A model generated the notes under the pieces. That model was not told the DNA's origin and did not search any database. It saw only the letters and a program-made list of their open reading frames with translations. A program made the position numbers and the translations under genes. A stretch of 64,000 nucleotides of DNA, from contig NZ_CP132360.1 in NCBI RefSeq assembly GCF_030758955.1, positions 1,857,782 to 1,921,781 of the forward strand, given 5' to 3'. Source of the stretch: Agrococcus beijingensis (GTDB lineage Bacteria > Actinomycetota > Actinomycetes > Actinomycetales > Microbacteriaceae). Below are positions 37,882 to 46,086 of the stretch, in pieces. Numbering within the stretch: the stretch's first letter is position 1; each line of letters begins with the position of its first letter.

Positions 37882-38334
37882 TCAGATGTGCTGGGCGTAG
37901 GCCTTGTAGCGCTCGAGCAGCAGCGGCCAGTCGCTGTGCTTGAGGCGGCCGGCCGCGTTCGAGTCGTTCCACCCCGAGTGCGTGAAGCGCACGCGCGTGC
38001 CGCCGTGGGGCAGGTCGTCGAACGTCAGCGTGACCTGCGACGCGTCGCCCTCGTGCGAGAGGCGGAACGTGTGCGCGAAGCGCTCGCCCGGCACCGCATC
38101 CGTCACCTCGCCCCAGACGACCTCGCGGCCGTCGCGGCCGACCTCGACGATGCGCGCGCCCACGTGCGGATCGACCTCGATGCGGTCGAGCCCGGCGCCG
38201 GTGGCCGTGTAGCCGGGGTGCCACCACTCCGAGAGGCCGTGCACGTAGGCGTCCCACGCGCGGGCTCTGCTGACCGCCACTTCGAGCTCGATCTCGATCG
38301 GTGCGGTGCTGCTGTCTGCTGCGTCGTCGCTCAT
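37882..38334 (-). CDS. SRPBCC (AHSA1-like) domain protein
   Basis: 150 aa from the ATG at 38334. The pattern ELEVAVSRARAWDAYVHGLSEWW at the start, W-x-E strands and a C-terminal helix (WPLLLERYKAYAQHI) mark the START-like fold used by Aha1-related proteins to bind hydrophobic ligands. No function can be assigned. It is 59 bp downstream of murB in the same direction. Confidence 0.8.
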   Translation of the reverse strand: MSDDAADSSTAPIEIELEVAVSRARAWDAYVHGLSEWWHPGYTATGAGLDRIEVDPHVGARIVEVGRDGREVVWGEVTDAVPGERFAHTFRLSHEGDASQVTLTFDDLPHGGTRVRFTHSGWNDSNAAGRLKHSDWPLLLERYKAYAQHI

Positions 38335-38393
38335 GGAACCCCCGCTCTCGACTCTCTCACTCAAGCCTGAGAGGTTCAACCAGCCGGCCTCGG

Positions 38394-39557
38394 TCAGAGC
38401 GTGAGGCCCACCAGCACCGGCTCGGGCACCAGGTGCACGCCGAACTGGTTCTCGACGCGCGCCTGCACGAAGCGGGCGAGCTCGGCGACCTGCTCGCCGG
38501 TCGCGCCGCCGCGGTTGGTGAGCGCGAGCGTGTGCTTCGACGAGACCGCGGCCCGCGAGCCGGGCAGCGAGAAGCCGCGACCGATGCCGGAGTGCTCGAT
38601 CAGCCAGGCCGCCGAGAGCTTCACCCGCGGCACGGGCCGCTCGAGCGAGGGCACCGCCATGCCGCCGTCTGGCGCGTCGGCGTCGAGCGGCAGCACGGTG
38701 GCCGACAGCTCGGGCGACATCGACCAGCGGGGCGCCTCCTCGGGCAGGCCCCTCGCGAAGCGGGCCGAGACGATGGGGTTCGTGAAGAACGAGCCGGCGC
38801 TCACCGAGTCGGGATCCTCCGAGAGCACCATGCCCTTCGAGCCGCGCAGCGCGAGCACCGAGGCGCGCACGTCGGCGAGCGGCACGCGCGTGCCGAGCTC
38901 GACGCCCAGCGCGCCCGCGAGCTGCTGGTAGGCGATCGGCTGCCCGCGGCCGTCGGCCGAGCGCCGCAGCCGCAGATCGACCGACAGCACGACGCCCTGC
39001 AGCAGGCCGCGCTTGATCGCCGAGTCGCGGTAGCCCAGGCGCAGCTCGGCGGCCGGCACGTGCCGCACCTCGAGCGTCTCCGACTCCAGCAGCTCGACGC
39101 CGACCAGGGTCGAGGCGACCTCCTGGCCGTACGCGCCGATGTTCTGGATCGGCGCGGCGCCCGTCGAGCCGGGGATGCCGCTGAGCGCCTCGATGCCCGC
39201 GAGGCCCTGCTCGACCGCGTGCGCGACCACCGCATCCCACGGCTCGCCCGCCTCGACGCGCAGCACGACGCTGTCGTCGGCGGGGGGCTCCTCCCCCGCC
39301 GGGCGGTGCGGCGGCTGCGCCGCGGGCAGGGTGCGGATGCCTCGGGTCGCGATCCGGAGCACGGTGCCCGGGAAGGGCTCCGACGAGGCGACCGTGTTGG
39401 AGCCGCCGCCGAGCAGCACGTGCGGCTCGTGATCGTCGGCGACCAGCGCGGCGAAGGCCTCGGCGACCGCATCGCGGGTGGTCGCTTCGACCCACGTCTC
39501 GACCTCGCCGCCCACGCGCATGGTGGTGGCGTCGGCGAGGGTGCGCACTGCGCTCAT
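38394..39557 (-). CDS. murB: UDP-N-acetylenolpyruvoylglucosamine reductase
   Basis: 387 aa from the ATG at 39557, overlapping the MaoC stop by 4 bp. FAD-binding motif LLGGGSNTV (48-56), substrate region IEALSGIPGSTGAAPIQNIGAYGQE, catalytic Ser in SAGSFFTNP, and C-terminal acid in VPEPVLVG. It reduces UDP-GlcNAc-enolpyruvate to UDP-MurNAc in peptidoglycan synthesis. It is longer than type I enzymes because of inserted loops (for example residues 78-96, Pro-rich). Confidence 0.96.
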   Translation of the reverse strand: MSAVRTLADATTMRVGGEVETWVEATTRDAVAEAFAALVADDHEPHVLLGGGSNTVASSEPFPGTVLRIATRGIRTLPAAQPPHRPAGEEPPADDSVVLRVEAGEPWDAVVAHAVEQGLAGIEALSGIPGSTGAAPIQNIGAYGQEVASTLVGVELLESETLEVRHVPAAELRLGYRDSAIKRGLLQGVVLSVDLRLRRSADGRGQPIAYQQLAGALGVELGTRVPLADVRASVLALRGSKGMVLSEDPDSVSAGSFFTNPIVSARFARGLPEEAPRWSMSPELSATVLPLDADAPDGGMAVPSLERPVPRVKLSAAWLIEHSGIGRGFSLPGSRAAVSSKHTLALTNRGGATGEQVAELARFVQARVENQFGVHLVPEPVLVGLTL

Positions 39558-39979
39558 CGGTCGGTCGCGACGACGACCTGCGCCTTGCCGAGCACGGTCT
39601 GGTCGGCGAAGGTGACGGTGAGGTCGATGCGGGCGGTGCCCTCGTCGAGCTTGCCGACGGTGGCGACCACGTGCAGCGCGGCGCCGGACTCGGGGTCGAC
39701 CACGACCGGGCGGGTGAAGCGCACCTGGTAGTCGAGCACGCGCGACGGGCCCGCCCAGTCGATCACCGGCTGCACGGCGGCGCCCATGGTGAGCATGCCG
39801 TGCGCGAGCACGCCGGGCAGCCCGACGGCTGCCGCCACGTCGTCGCGGTAGTGGATGGCGTTGAAGTCGCCGGAGGCGCCGGCGTAGCGCACCAGGCCCT
39901 CGCGGGTCAGGTGCAGGTCGCGCTCGGCGACCACCCGACCGACCTCGAGCTCGCCGAGCCCGTTCGCCGTCTCGCTCAT
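39554..39979 (-). CDS. MaoC-like dehydratase, HadB-type
   Basis: 141 aa hot-dog fold protein with the R-specific hydratase motif YAGASGDFNAIHYRDD (catalytic Asp and His) and GVLAHGMLTMG. It overlaps both neighbours by ATGA. In mycobacteria the homologous pair HadA/HadB dehydrates beta-hydroxyacyl-ACP in mycolate synthesis; this organism type lacks mycolates, so the pair probably serves general fatty-acid metabolism. Confidence 0.9.
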   Translation of the reverse strand: MSETANGLGELEVGRVVAERDLHLTREGLVRYAGASGDFNAIHYRDDVAAAVGLPGVLAHGMLTMGAAVQPVIDWAGPSRVLDYQVRFTRPVVVDPESGAALHVVATVGKLDEGTARIDLTVTFADQTVLGKAQVVVATDR

Positions 39980-40425
39980 GCTGCCTCCCCCGCCACCACG
40001 AGCGACGACGTGGCCGTGACCACGTGGGCGCCCGACGCATCCGTCACCTCGGTCTCGCACGTCACCATGTCGTTGCCGCCGAGCGAGCGCACGCGCGTCA
40101 CCGTCAGCTGCGCCGTGAGCTCGTCGCCCGCCACGATGGGCCGCGAGGCGGTGAAGCGCTGGTCGCCGTGCACGATGCGCTCGAGCACGATGCCCGCGGT
40201 CGGGTCGTCGAGCAGCTGGTTCCAGGTGAGCTGCTGGATGACGATCGCGAACGTCGGCGGAGCGATCACGTCGGCGTGACCCGCGGCGCGCGCGGCCTCG
40301 ACGTCGTGGTGCTCGGGGTGCGTCGCCTGCACGGCGCGCGCGAACTCGCGCACCTTCTCCCGTCCGACGAGGTAGGGGGCCGTGGGCGGGTACTGACGGC
40401 CCTGGATCTCGGGGTTCACTGGCAC
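39976..40425 (-). CDS. MaoC N-terminal dehydratase, HadA-type
   Basis: 149 aa. FAS1-like dehydratase domain: YLVGREKVREFARAVQATHPEHHD, VIAPPTFAIVI and a buried structural HGDQRF element. It lacks the D-x4-H catalytic pair carried by its partner, as in HadA, and should form a heterodimer with the downstream HadB-type protein. They are coupled by a 4-bp overlap. Confidence 0.9.
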   Translation of the reverse strand: MPVNPEIQGRQYPPTAPYLVGREKVREFARAVQATHPEHHDVEAARAAGHADVIAPPTFAIVIQQLTWNQLLDDPTAGIVLERIVHGDQRFTASRPIVAGDELTAQLTVTRVRSLGGNDMVTCETEVTDASGAHVVTATSSLVVAGEAA

Positions 40426-40435
40426 GCCAGCCAGT

Positions 40436-41437
40436 CTAGGCAGGCGTGCGCTCCTCCCACAGCGCGGCGACGTGCCGGCTGTCGGTGCCGCAGCATCCGC
40501 CGACGACCGCGAGGCCCGGCAGCTGTGCGCGCAGGGCGTCGTGGCCGCGCCGCAGCTCGTCGATGTCGCCGGCGTCGATGCTCGTCGCGTCGTCGAGCTC
40601 TGCGTGGCTCTTCGTCGAGGCGTTGTAGCGCACGCTCACCACCCGCTCGCGCCAGGCGCCGTCGTCGATGGCGTGCTGCACGTGCTGCGGATGCGCGCAG
40701 TTGATCATGTACTGGACGGTGTCGGTCTCGGCGTCCACCGTCTCGATCGCCTCACGCAGGGTCAGGCCGCTGCGGAGCCGCCCGTCGGTCTCGACGGTGA
40801 AGCCGATCACCGCCGGCAGGCCGTGGAAGAACGCGGCGTTGGCGATGCCGATCGCCTCGCCCGGGTCGGAGAGCGTGAAGGCGGTGACGAGATCGACGCC
40901 GCCCTCGGCCAGCGCCCCGATCTGCGGCTCGTGGTAGATGCGGGCCTCATCCGGGTCGATCTCGGGCATGTCGGCGTACGCGTCGTTGCGCGGCCCGATC
41001 GCACCGCTGATGAGCACCTCCGGCAGGTCGGCGTAGCGCTCGCGCAGCCCGTGCAGGTGTCGCACGGCCTGCACGTTGACGTCGTAGAGCGTGCGCCGGT
41101 CGTCGCCGAGCCGGGCTCCCCAGTCGGCGCTCGCGCGCCAGGTGGGCGTCTCGAGCAGCAGGCCGGTGCTGTGTCGGCGGGCGATCTCGGCGTAGCCGTC
41201 GTAGTACGCGTCGAGCATGGCCCGGCCGCGCTCGGTGCGCAGCAGCGGGTAGGCGGCGAACTCCCGCAGCTGCACGCCGTGGTTGAAGATCAGGTCGGTC
41301 TCGAGGCCGCCGTCGGTGACATACGGATGCGCTGCGGAGGGCCAGGCGCTGGTCGTGCGGTTGGGCACGACGTGGTGATGCGTCGATGGCTTCGTCGTCA
41401 TGTTGACGGCGGTGCTGCGACGCGCGACGGTGGACAT
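40436..41437 (-). CDS. homocysteine S-methyltransferase-family protein
   Basis: 333 aa. A (beta/alpha)8 methyltransferase with zinc ligands Cys in NCAHPQHV and the C-terminal GGCCGTDSRH. The methyl donor could be S-methylmethionine or a betaine. The ATG at 41437 is preceded by GAGGAGGACGACG, a strong site; the first 35 residues (Ser/Thr/His-rich) are not conserved-looking, and Met13 (41401) is an alternative start. It occupies the place between hadA and tRNA-Met where many actinobacteria have rpmG. Confidence 0.87.
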   Translation of the reverse strand: MSTVARRSTAVNMTTKPSTHHHVVPNRTTSAWPSAAHPYVTDGGLETDLIFNHGVQLREFAAYPLLRTERGRAMLDAYYDGYAEIARRHSTGLLLETPTWRASADWGARLGDDRRTLYDVNVQAVRHLHGLRERYADLPEVLISGAIGPRNDAYADMPEIDPDEARIYHEPQIGALAEGGVDLVTAFTLSDPGEAIGIANAAFFHGLPAVIGFTVETDGRLRSGLTLREAIETVDAETDTVQYMINCAHPQHVQHAIDDGAWRERVVSVRYNASTKSHAELDDATSIDAGDIDELRRGHDALRAQLPGLAVVGGCCGTDSRHVAALWEERTPA

Positions 41438-41500
41438 CGTCGTCCTCCTCGGATCGAGGGATGGGGCCGCTGGGGGGCCTCCTGGCGCGCAGGATACTCC

Positions 41501-41586
41501 GGTGCCGACACGTGCGAAAGGCCCGGTCGTGGAACCGGGCCACGGTGCCTACACGTGCGAAGGGCCCGGTCAAGACCGGGCCCTTC
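41501..41586 (-). repeat. tandem duplication of a terminator-like hairpin
   Basis: GGTGCCGACACGTGCGAAAG and GGTGCCTACACGTGCGAAGG begin two direct copies about 43 nt apart. Copy 1 forms GGCCCGGT/ACCGGGCC (41520-41527, 41534-41541); copy 2 forms the stronger GAAGGGCCCGGT/ACCGGGCCCTTC (41559-41570, 41575-41586) with a CAAG loop. They follow tRNA-Met and should end the tRNA transcript. Confidence 0.82.
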
Positions 41587-41593
41587 GAGGCGG

Positions 41594-41667
41594 TAGCGAG
41601 GGCGGGGTTCGAACCCGCGACCTCACGATTATGAGTCGTGCGCTCTCACCAACTGAGCTACCCCGCC
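41594..41667 (-). tRNA. tRNA-Met (anticodon CAT)
   Basis: 74 nt on the minus strand. Acceptor GGCGGGG pairs with CCTCGCT using two G-T pairs; anticodon stem ACGACTCATAATCGT holds CAT; T-arm GCGGGTTCGAACCCCGC. The A:T-free first pair (G1-T72) argues for elongator rather than initiator tRNA; a tRNA-Ile(k2C) is less likely in this locus. Co-transcribed with tRNA-Thr upstream. Confidence 0.93.
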
Positions 41668-41705
41668 AGAACGCTCACCCAAGCACGAAGCATCAAGCGA
41701 ACGCG

Positions 41706-41777
<72 letters not shown>

Positions 41778-41864
41778 GAAGCCCTTGCAGGCAACCGGAA
41801 AATCATAGCACCGTCGCGCAGGCTCCCGCGAACCGCGGATCGCGCGCCGGGCCGCTGCCGACGC

Positions 41865-43835
41865 TCATTCCTCGTCGAGCGTGTCCTTGCTCCAGGCGGC
41901 CGTCAGCGTCGGGGCGGCCGGCTCGCCGTGCGCGAGCGCGGCATCCTGCGACGCGTTCTGGTCGAGCAGGTCGCGCTGCGCCCGCTCCTCGTCGCCGTCG
42001 GTCGTCGGCAGAGCGATGCCGGGCAGCTGCCATGCCGCGAACGACGGCCCCGAGCCGGTCAGCCGCAGGCCGCCCAGGCCGAACGCCGCGATGCCACCGT
42101 CGCCGAAGAGCGCCTCGGGCGGCCCGTCGATGGCGACCGCGCCCTCCTCGAGCACCACGTCGTAGAAGCCGCGCGCGGCGACGCACAGCACGCTCGACTC
42201 GACCGTCTCGCGCACCCAGACCAGCACCTCCTCGCCCACGTGCAGCCACCGCATCCCCCCGCCCCGCAGGGCGGGCTGAGCGGCCCGCAGCGCGAGCAGC
42301 TCGCGGTGCAGCGCGATCGTGTCGGCGTGGCTCTCGATGGTCGCCCACGGCATTGGCGTGCGGGAGTCCTCGCCGTTGACGCCCGTGAGCCCCAGCTCGT
42401 CGCCGGCCCAGACCACCGGGATGCCCGGCAGCGAGACCGCCATGCCGAGCGCCGCCGGCACGGCGCCCGGCAGCGCGTTGGTCGCGAACCGGGGGGTGTC
42501 GTGCGTGTCGAGCGCGTTCATGTTGTGCAGCCGCGTGCGCCACGGGATGCCCGCCACGAAGCGCTGGTGCTGCGCGTGCACGTCGACCCCCGTGTACGAG
42601 GGGATCACCGAGCGCGCCATGCCGAGACCGCCGAACGCGGCCGAGCCCGGCACCGACAGCCAGCCCCAGACAGGGCGCGTGAAGTTGGCGTACGTCATCG
42701 CGCCGTGCCAGGCGTCGCCCTGGAAGTCGTCGGTCGCGTCGTTGGTCGACTCGCCCAGCAGCAGCGTGTCGGGGTTGATGTCGATCATCGTGCGCCGGAT
42801 GATCTGCCGTACCTCGGCGTTCAGGTCATCGCCCTCGTAGCGGCCCGTCATGTTGGCGACGTCGATGCGCCAGCCGTCGAAGGAGTAGGGCGGGCGCAGC
42901 CACTTGCCGACCACCGAGTCGGGGCCCTCGATGAAGCGGTCGCGCAGCTCCTGCGAGTTCCAGTTGAGCTTCGGCAGTGACGCGTGGCCGAGCCACGAGG
43001 CGTAGGTGCCGCCCTCGTGGAAGTAGTAGAAGTCGCGCTCGGGCGCCTGCTCGTCGGCCGCAGCGGCCAGGAACCAGTCGTGGGTGTCGCCGGTGTGGTT
43101 GCTGGTGAGGTCGCCCATCACCTTGAGCCCGCGCGCGTGGGCCGCCTCGACGAGCGAGACGAGCGCCTCGTCGCCGCCGAGCAGCGGATCGACCTCGTCG
43201 AAGGTGGATGCGTTGTACCGGTGGTTCGACGCCCCCGGGAAGACGGGGGTCAGGTAGAGCACCGTCGCGCCCAGGTCGACCAGGTGGTCGAGGTGCGCCT
43301 CGACGCCCGCCAGGTCGCCGCCGTAGAGCTGCTCGGAGACGCCCGGGCCGGAGCCGATGACGGGCTCGTCCCAGGCGACGGCCGTCGCCCACTCGGGCGT
43401 CGCGTGCTGCGCCGCCTGCTCTGAGCGCGCGAACCGGTCGGGGAACACCTGGTAGAGCACCGCATCCGTCGCCCATGCCGGCGGCGCCGGGTGCGCGACG
43501 AGCGCGAAGTCGGCGTCGTCGCGGGTCTCGATGCGGTGCACGCCCTCCTGGTTGATCCAGTCGGTCTGGCCCGACTGCCAGTGCACCAGCCAGCGATACC
43601 GGTGCACGGGGTTCGCGACCCGGATCTCGGCCTCCCACCAGTGGAAAGAGCCGACGGTGCCGACATGCACCGCCTTGTTGAAGAACGGCTCCCGGTCGGG
43701 GCACGAGCGCACGAGCACCTCGAGCGGCTCGTCGTTCGAGACGGGGATGCGCAGGCGCACCGTGACGATGTCGCCCAGCTCGGGCGTCAGGGTCGAGACG
43801 TGGAGGGCGGAGCCGTCGTGGTGGGGCTGGAGCAC
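41865..43835 (-). CDS. GH13 neopullulanase/cyclomaltodextrinase-like glycosidase
   Basis: 656 aa from a GTG at 43835. An N-terminal beta-sandwich domain (1-115) typical of the neopullulanase/maltogenic group precedes the catalytic barrel, with conserved regions DLTSNH (242-247), GWRIDVANM (nucleophile Asp325), LLLGES (acid Glu362) and LDTHD (Asp446). It probably opens cyclodextrins, pullulan or maltodextrins inside the cell (no signal peptide). It belongs to the maltodextrin gene group that includes the ABC operon and the second GH13 enzyme. Confidence 0.9.
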   Translation of the reverse strand: MLQPHHDGSALHVSTLTPELGDIVTVRLRIPVSNDEPLEVLVRSCPDREPFFNKAVHVGTVGSFHWWEAEIRVANPVHRYRWLVHWQSGQTDWINQEGVHRIETRDDADFALVAHPAPPAWATDAVLYQVFPDRFARSEQAAQHATPEWATAVAWDEPVIGSGPGVSEQLYGGDLAGVEAHLDHLVDLGATVLYLTPVFPGASNHRYNASTFDEVDPLLGGDEALVSLVEAAHARGLKVMGDLTSNHTGDTHDWFLAAAADEQAPERDFYYFHEGGTYASWLGHASLPKLNWNSQELRDRFIEGPDSVVGKWLRPPYSFDGWRIDVANMTGRYEGDDLNAEVRQIIRRTMIDINPDTLLLGESTNDATDDFQGDAWHGAMTYANFTRPVWGWLSVPGSAAFGGLGMARSVIPSYTGVDVHAQHQRFVAGIPWRTRLHNMNALDTHDTPRFATNALPGAVPAALGMAVSLPGIPVVWAGDELGLTGVNGEDSRTPMPWATIESHADTIALHRELLALRAAQPALRGGGMRWLHVGEEVLVWVRETVESSVLCVAARGFYDVVLEEGAVAIDGPPEALFGDGGIAAFGLGGLRLTGSGPSFAAWQLPGIALPTTDGDEERAQRDLLDQNASQDAALAHGEPAAPTLTAAWSKDTLDEE

Positions 43836-43856
43836 GCGACCACGCTAGGGCATGCG

Positions 43857-43909
43857 CCGGCCCTCCCGGCACCGCGTCGGCCAGGCGCGCGCGGCATCGG
43901 GAGGGCCGG
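43857..43909 (-). terminator. terminator after the actP-like gene
   Basis: CCGGCCCTCCCG (43857-43868) pairs with CGGGAGGGCCGG (43898-43909) across a 29-nt G/C-rich loop, right after the symporter stop at 43916. It separates the symporter operon from the GH13 gene. Confidence 0.7.
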
Positions 43910-43915
43910 GCCGGG

Positions 43916-45493
43916 TCAGTGCTCCGAGGCCTTCTCGGCGCCGGCGCCCGTGAACGAGCGCACCTCCATCTCGGCCTGCTTCACCGCGTGGTCCGGCGAC
44001 GGCTTCGTCACCAGGGTGCCGATGATGCCGAGCAGGAACGCCAGGGGGATCGACACGATGCCGGGGTTCGACAGCGGGAAGATCGCGAAGTCGGCGTCGG
44101 GGAACATCGACTTCGGCCCGCCCGAGACGGCGGGCGACAGGACGATCAGCAGCACGCACGAGATGAGCCCGCCGTACATCGACCAGAGCGCACCGCCGGT
44201 GTTGAACCTGCGCCAGAACAGCGAGTACAGGATCGTCGGCAGGTTGGCGCTGGCCGCGACGGCGAACGCGAGCGCCACCAGGAAGGCGACGTTCTGGTTC
44301 TGCGCGACGATGCCGCCGACGATCGCGATCAGGCCGATCACGATCACGGTGAGCTTCGCGACCTTCACCTCGGCACCCGGCGCGGCGTCGCCGCGCTTGA
44401 TGATGGATGCGTAGATGTCGTGCGCGAACGACGTCGCGGCCGTGATCGCGAGGCCTGCGACGACCGCGAGGATCGTCGCGAACGCGACGGCCGAGATGAT
44501 CGCCATCAGCACCGGACCGCCGAGCGCGAGCGCCAGCAGCGGTGCCGCGGAGTTCTCGCCGCCGGGTGCTGCGGTGATGGTCTCGGGGCCGACGAGGGCG
44601 CCGGCAGCGAAGCCGAGCACGAGCGTGAACAGGTAGAAGATGCCGATCAGCCAGATCGCCCAGACGACGCTGCGTCGGGCCTCCTTGGCGGAGGGCACCG
44701 TGTAGAAGCGCATGAGCACGTGCGGCAGGCCGGCTGTGCCGAGCACGAGCGCGAGGCCCAGCGACAGGAAGTCGACCGGGTTCGTGTACTTCAGCCCGGG
44801 TGCCAGGATCGCCTCGCCCTGCGGCGACGCCTCGACCGCGCGCGCGAGCAGCGCGTTGAAGTCGAAGCCGACCATGACCATCACGATCACCGTCATGATG
44901 CCGGCGCCGGCGATCAGCAGCACAGCTTTGATGATCTGCACCCAGGTGGTGCCCTTCATGCCGCCGACGATCACGTAGACGATCATCAGCACGCCGACGA
45001 CGGCGATCGTGATCGACGTCGCGAGCGGCCCGCTGAAGCCCATCAGCAGCGCGACGAGGCCGCCGGCACCGGCCATCTGCGCCACCAGGTAGAAGAAGCA
45101 CACGGCGAGCGTCGCGAGCGCGGCGGCCATGCGGACCGGCCGCTGCTTGAGCCGGAAGCTCAGCACGTCGGCCATCGTGAACCGGCCGGTGTTGCGCAGC
45201 AGCTCGGCGACGAGCAGCAGCGCGACCAGCCAGGCGACCAGGAAGCCGATCGAGTAGAGGAAGCCGTCGTAGCCGGCCACGGCGACCGCGCCGCAGATGC
45301 CGAGGAAGCTGGCGGCCGACAGGTAGTCGCCCGCGATCGCGACGCCGTTCTGGCGGCCCGAGAACGAGCGGCCGGCGGCGTAGAACTCGTTCTCGGTGGC
45401 CTTCTGACGCGAGACGCGGATGACGATGAACAGGGTGACCGCGACGAACAGGCCGAACACGATCATGTTGATGACGGGATTGATCTCGGGCAT
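43916..45493 (-). CDS. actP: cation/acetate-type solute:Na+ symporter
   Basis: 525 aa, SSS family, about 13 membrane helices. NEFYAAGRSFSGRQNGVAIAGDYLSAASFLG is the signature N-terminal region, and AVAVAGYDGFLYSIGFLVAW follows as in ActP. With its DUF485 partner immediately upstream (1-base overlap), it likely imports acetate or other short monocarboxylates with Na+. The first gene of the pair is the small DUF485 gene. Confidence 0.92.
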   Translation of the reverse strand: MPEINPVINMIVFGLFVAVTLFIVIRVSRQKATENEFYAAGRSFSGRQNGVAIAGDYLSAASFLGICGAVAVAGYDGFLYSIGFLVAWLVALLLVAELLRNTGRFTMADVLSFRLKQRPVRMAAALATLAVCFFYLVAQMAGAGGLVALLMGFSGPLATSITIAVVGVLMIVYVIVGGMKGTTWVQIIKAVLLIAGAGIMTVIVMVMVGFDFNALLARAVEASPQGEAILAPGLKYTNPVDFLSLGLALVLGTAGLPHVLMRFYTVPSAKEARRSVVWAIWLIGIFYLFTLVLGFAAGALVGPETITAAPGGENSAAPLLALALGGPVLMAIISAVAFATILAVVAGLAITAATSFAHDIYASIIKRGDAAPGAEVKVAKLTVIVIGLIAIVGGIVAQNQNVAFLVALAFAVAASANLPTILYSLFWRRFNTGGALWSMYGGLISCVLLIVLSPAVSGGPKSMFPDADFAIFPLSNPGIVSIPLAFLLGIIGTLVTKPSPDHAVKQAEMEVRSFTGAGAEKASEH

Positions 45494-45840
45494 CAGGCGC
45501 TCCCGACCTTGACGACCTGCTCCATCTCGTGCCGCAGCGGCTCTGCCTGGCGGTCGTAGACGCGGTTCGCCCAGCGGCTGTAGAGCATCGTGATCGCGAA
45601 AGTGGTCACGAACTGGCCGAGCCCGAACAGCAGGCCGATGTTGATGTAGCTGTCGCCGACGCGGGTGGCGAAGAAGTCGGGCGCGAAACCGGCGATCAGC
45701 ACGTAGGCGAGGTACCAGGCGAGGAAGATCGCCGCAGCCGGCACGATGAAGCGCATGAAGGTGCGCCGGAGGTGCTGGAACTCGGGCGAGGCCTGCATGG
45801 CCACGCTCCGTTCGGCGATCGGATCGTCATGCTCGGCCAT
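45493..45840 (-). CDS. DUF485 membrane protein (YjcH-like)
   Basis: 115 aa with two hydrophobic helices (FIVPAAAIFLAWYLAYVLI; GLLFGLGQFVTTFAITML) and the basic MLYSRWANRVYD ending of DUF485. This family accompanies ActP-type symporters everywhere; its stop shares one base with the symporter start (TGATG). The ATG at 45840 is preceded by about 117 bp without a gene. Confidence 0.9.
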   Translation of the reverse strand: MAEHDDPIAERSVAMQASPEFQHLRRTFMRFIVPAAAIFLAWYLAYVLIAGFAPDFFATRVGDSYINIGLLFGLGQFVTTFAITMLYSRWANRVYDRQAEPLRHEMEQVVKVGSA

Positions 45841-45957
45841 GGGAACGCTCCATCTCTCGGGCGCAACGCTGCACCCGCTGCATCTTCGCAGTCGGGGCAG
45901 ACTATCCGCTGCCGGAGCGTCGGCTCAAGCGACGCTCAGAGATCCTGCGAGCGGAAG

Positions 45958-46086
45958 TCAGAGATCGCGCATCGACTCGGTGGGCTCCGGGCCCTTGAAC
46001 CGCACGATGTTGACGATGGCGGCGGCGAGGCCGCCCCACAGCACGACCATGCTCACGACCATCAGCACCACGGCATCCGCGGTCAT
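45958..46086 (-). CDS. small subunit of NSS amino-acid importer (MetS-like)
   Basis: 42 aa: MTADAVVLMVVSMVVLWGG then IVNIVRFKGPEP. One membrane helix with a short charged tail, the pattern of MetS, the small protein needed with the MetP transporter in Corynebacterium. The ATG overlaps the transporter stop by 4 bp. Too short for most gene finders but well supported by position and sequence. Confidence 0.87.
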   Translation of the reverse strand: MTADAVVLMVVSMVVLWGGLAAAIVNIVRFKGPEPTESMRDL

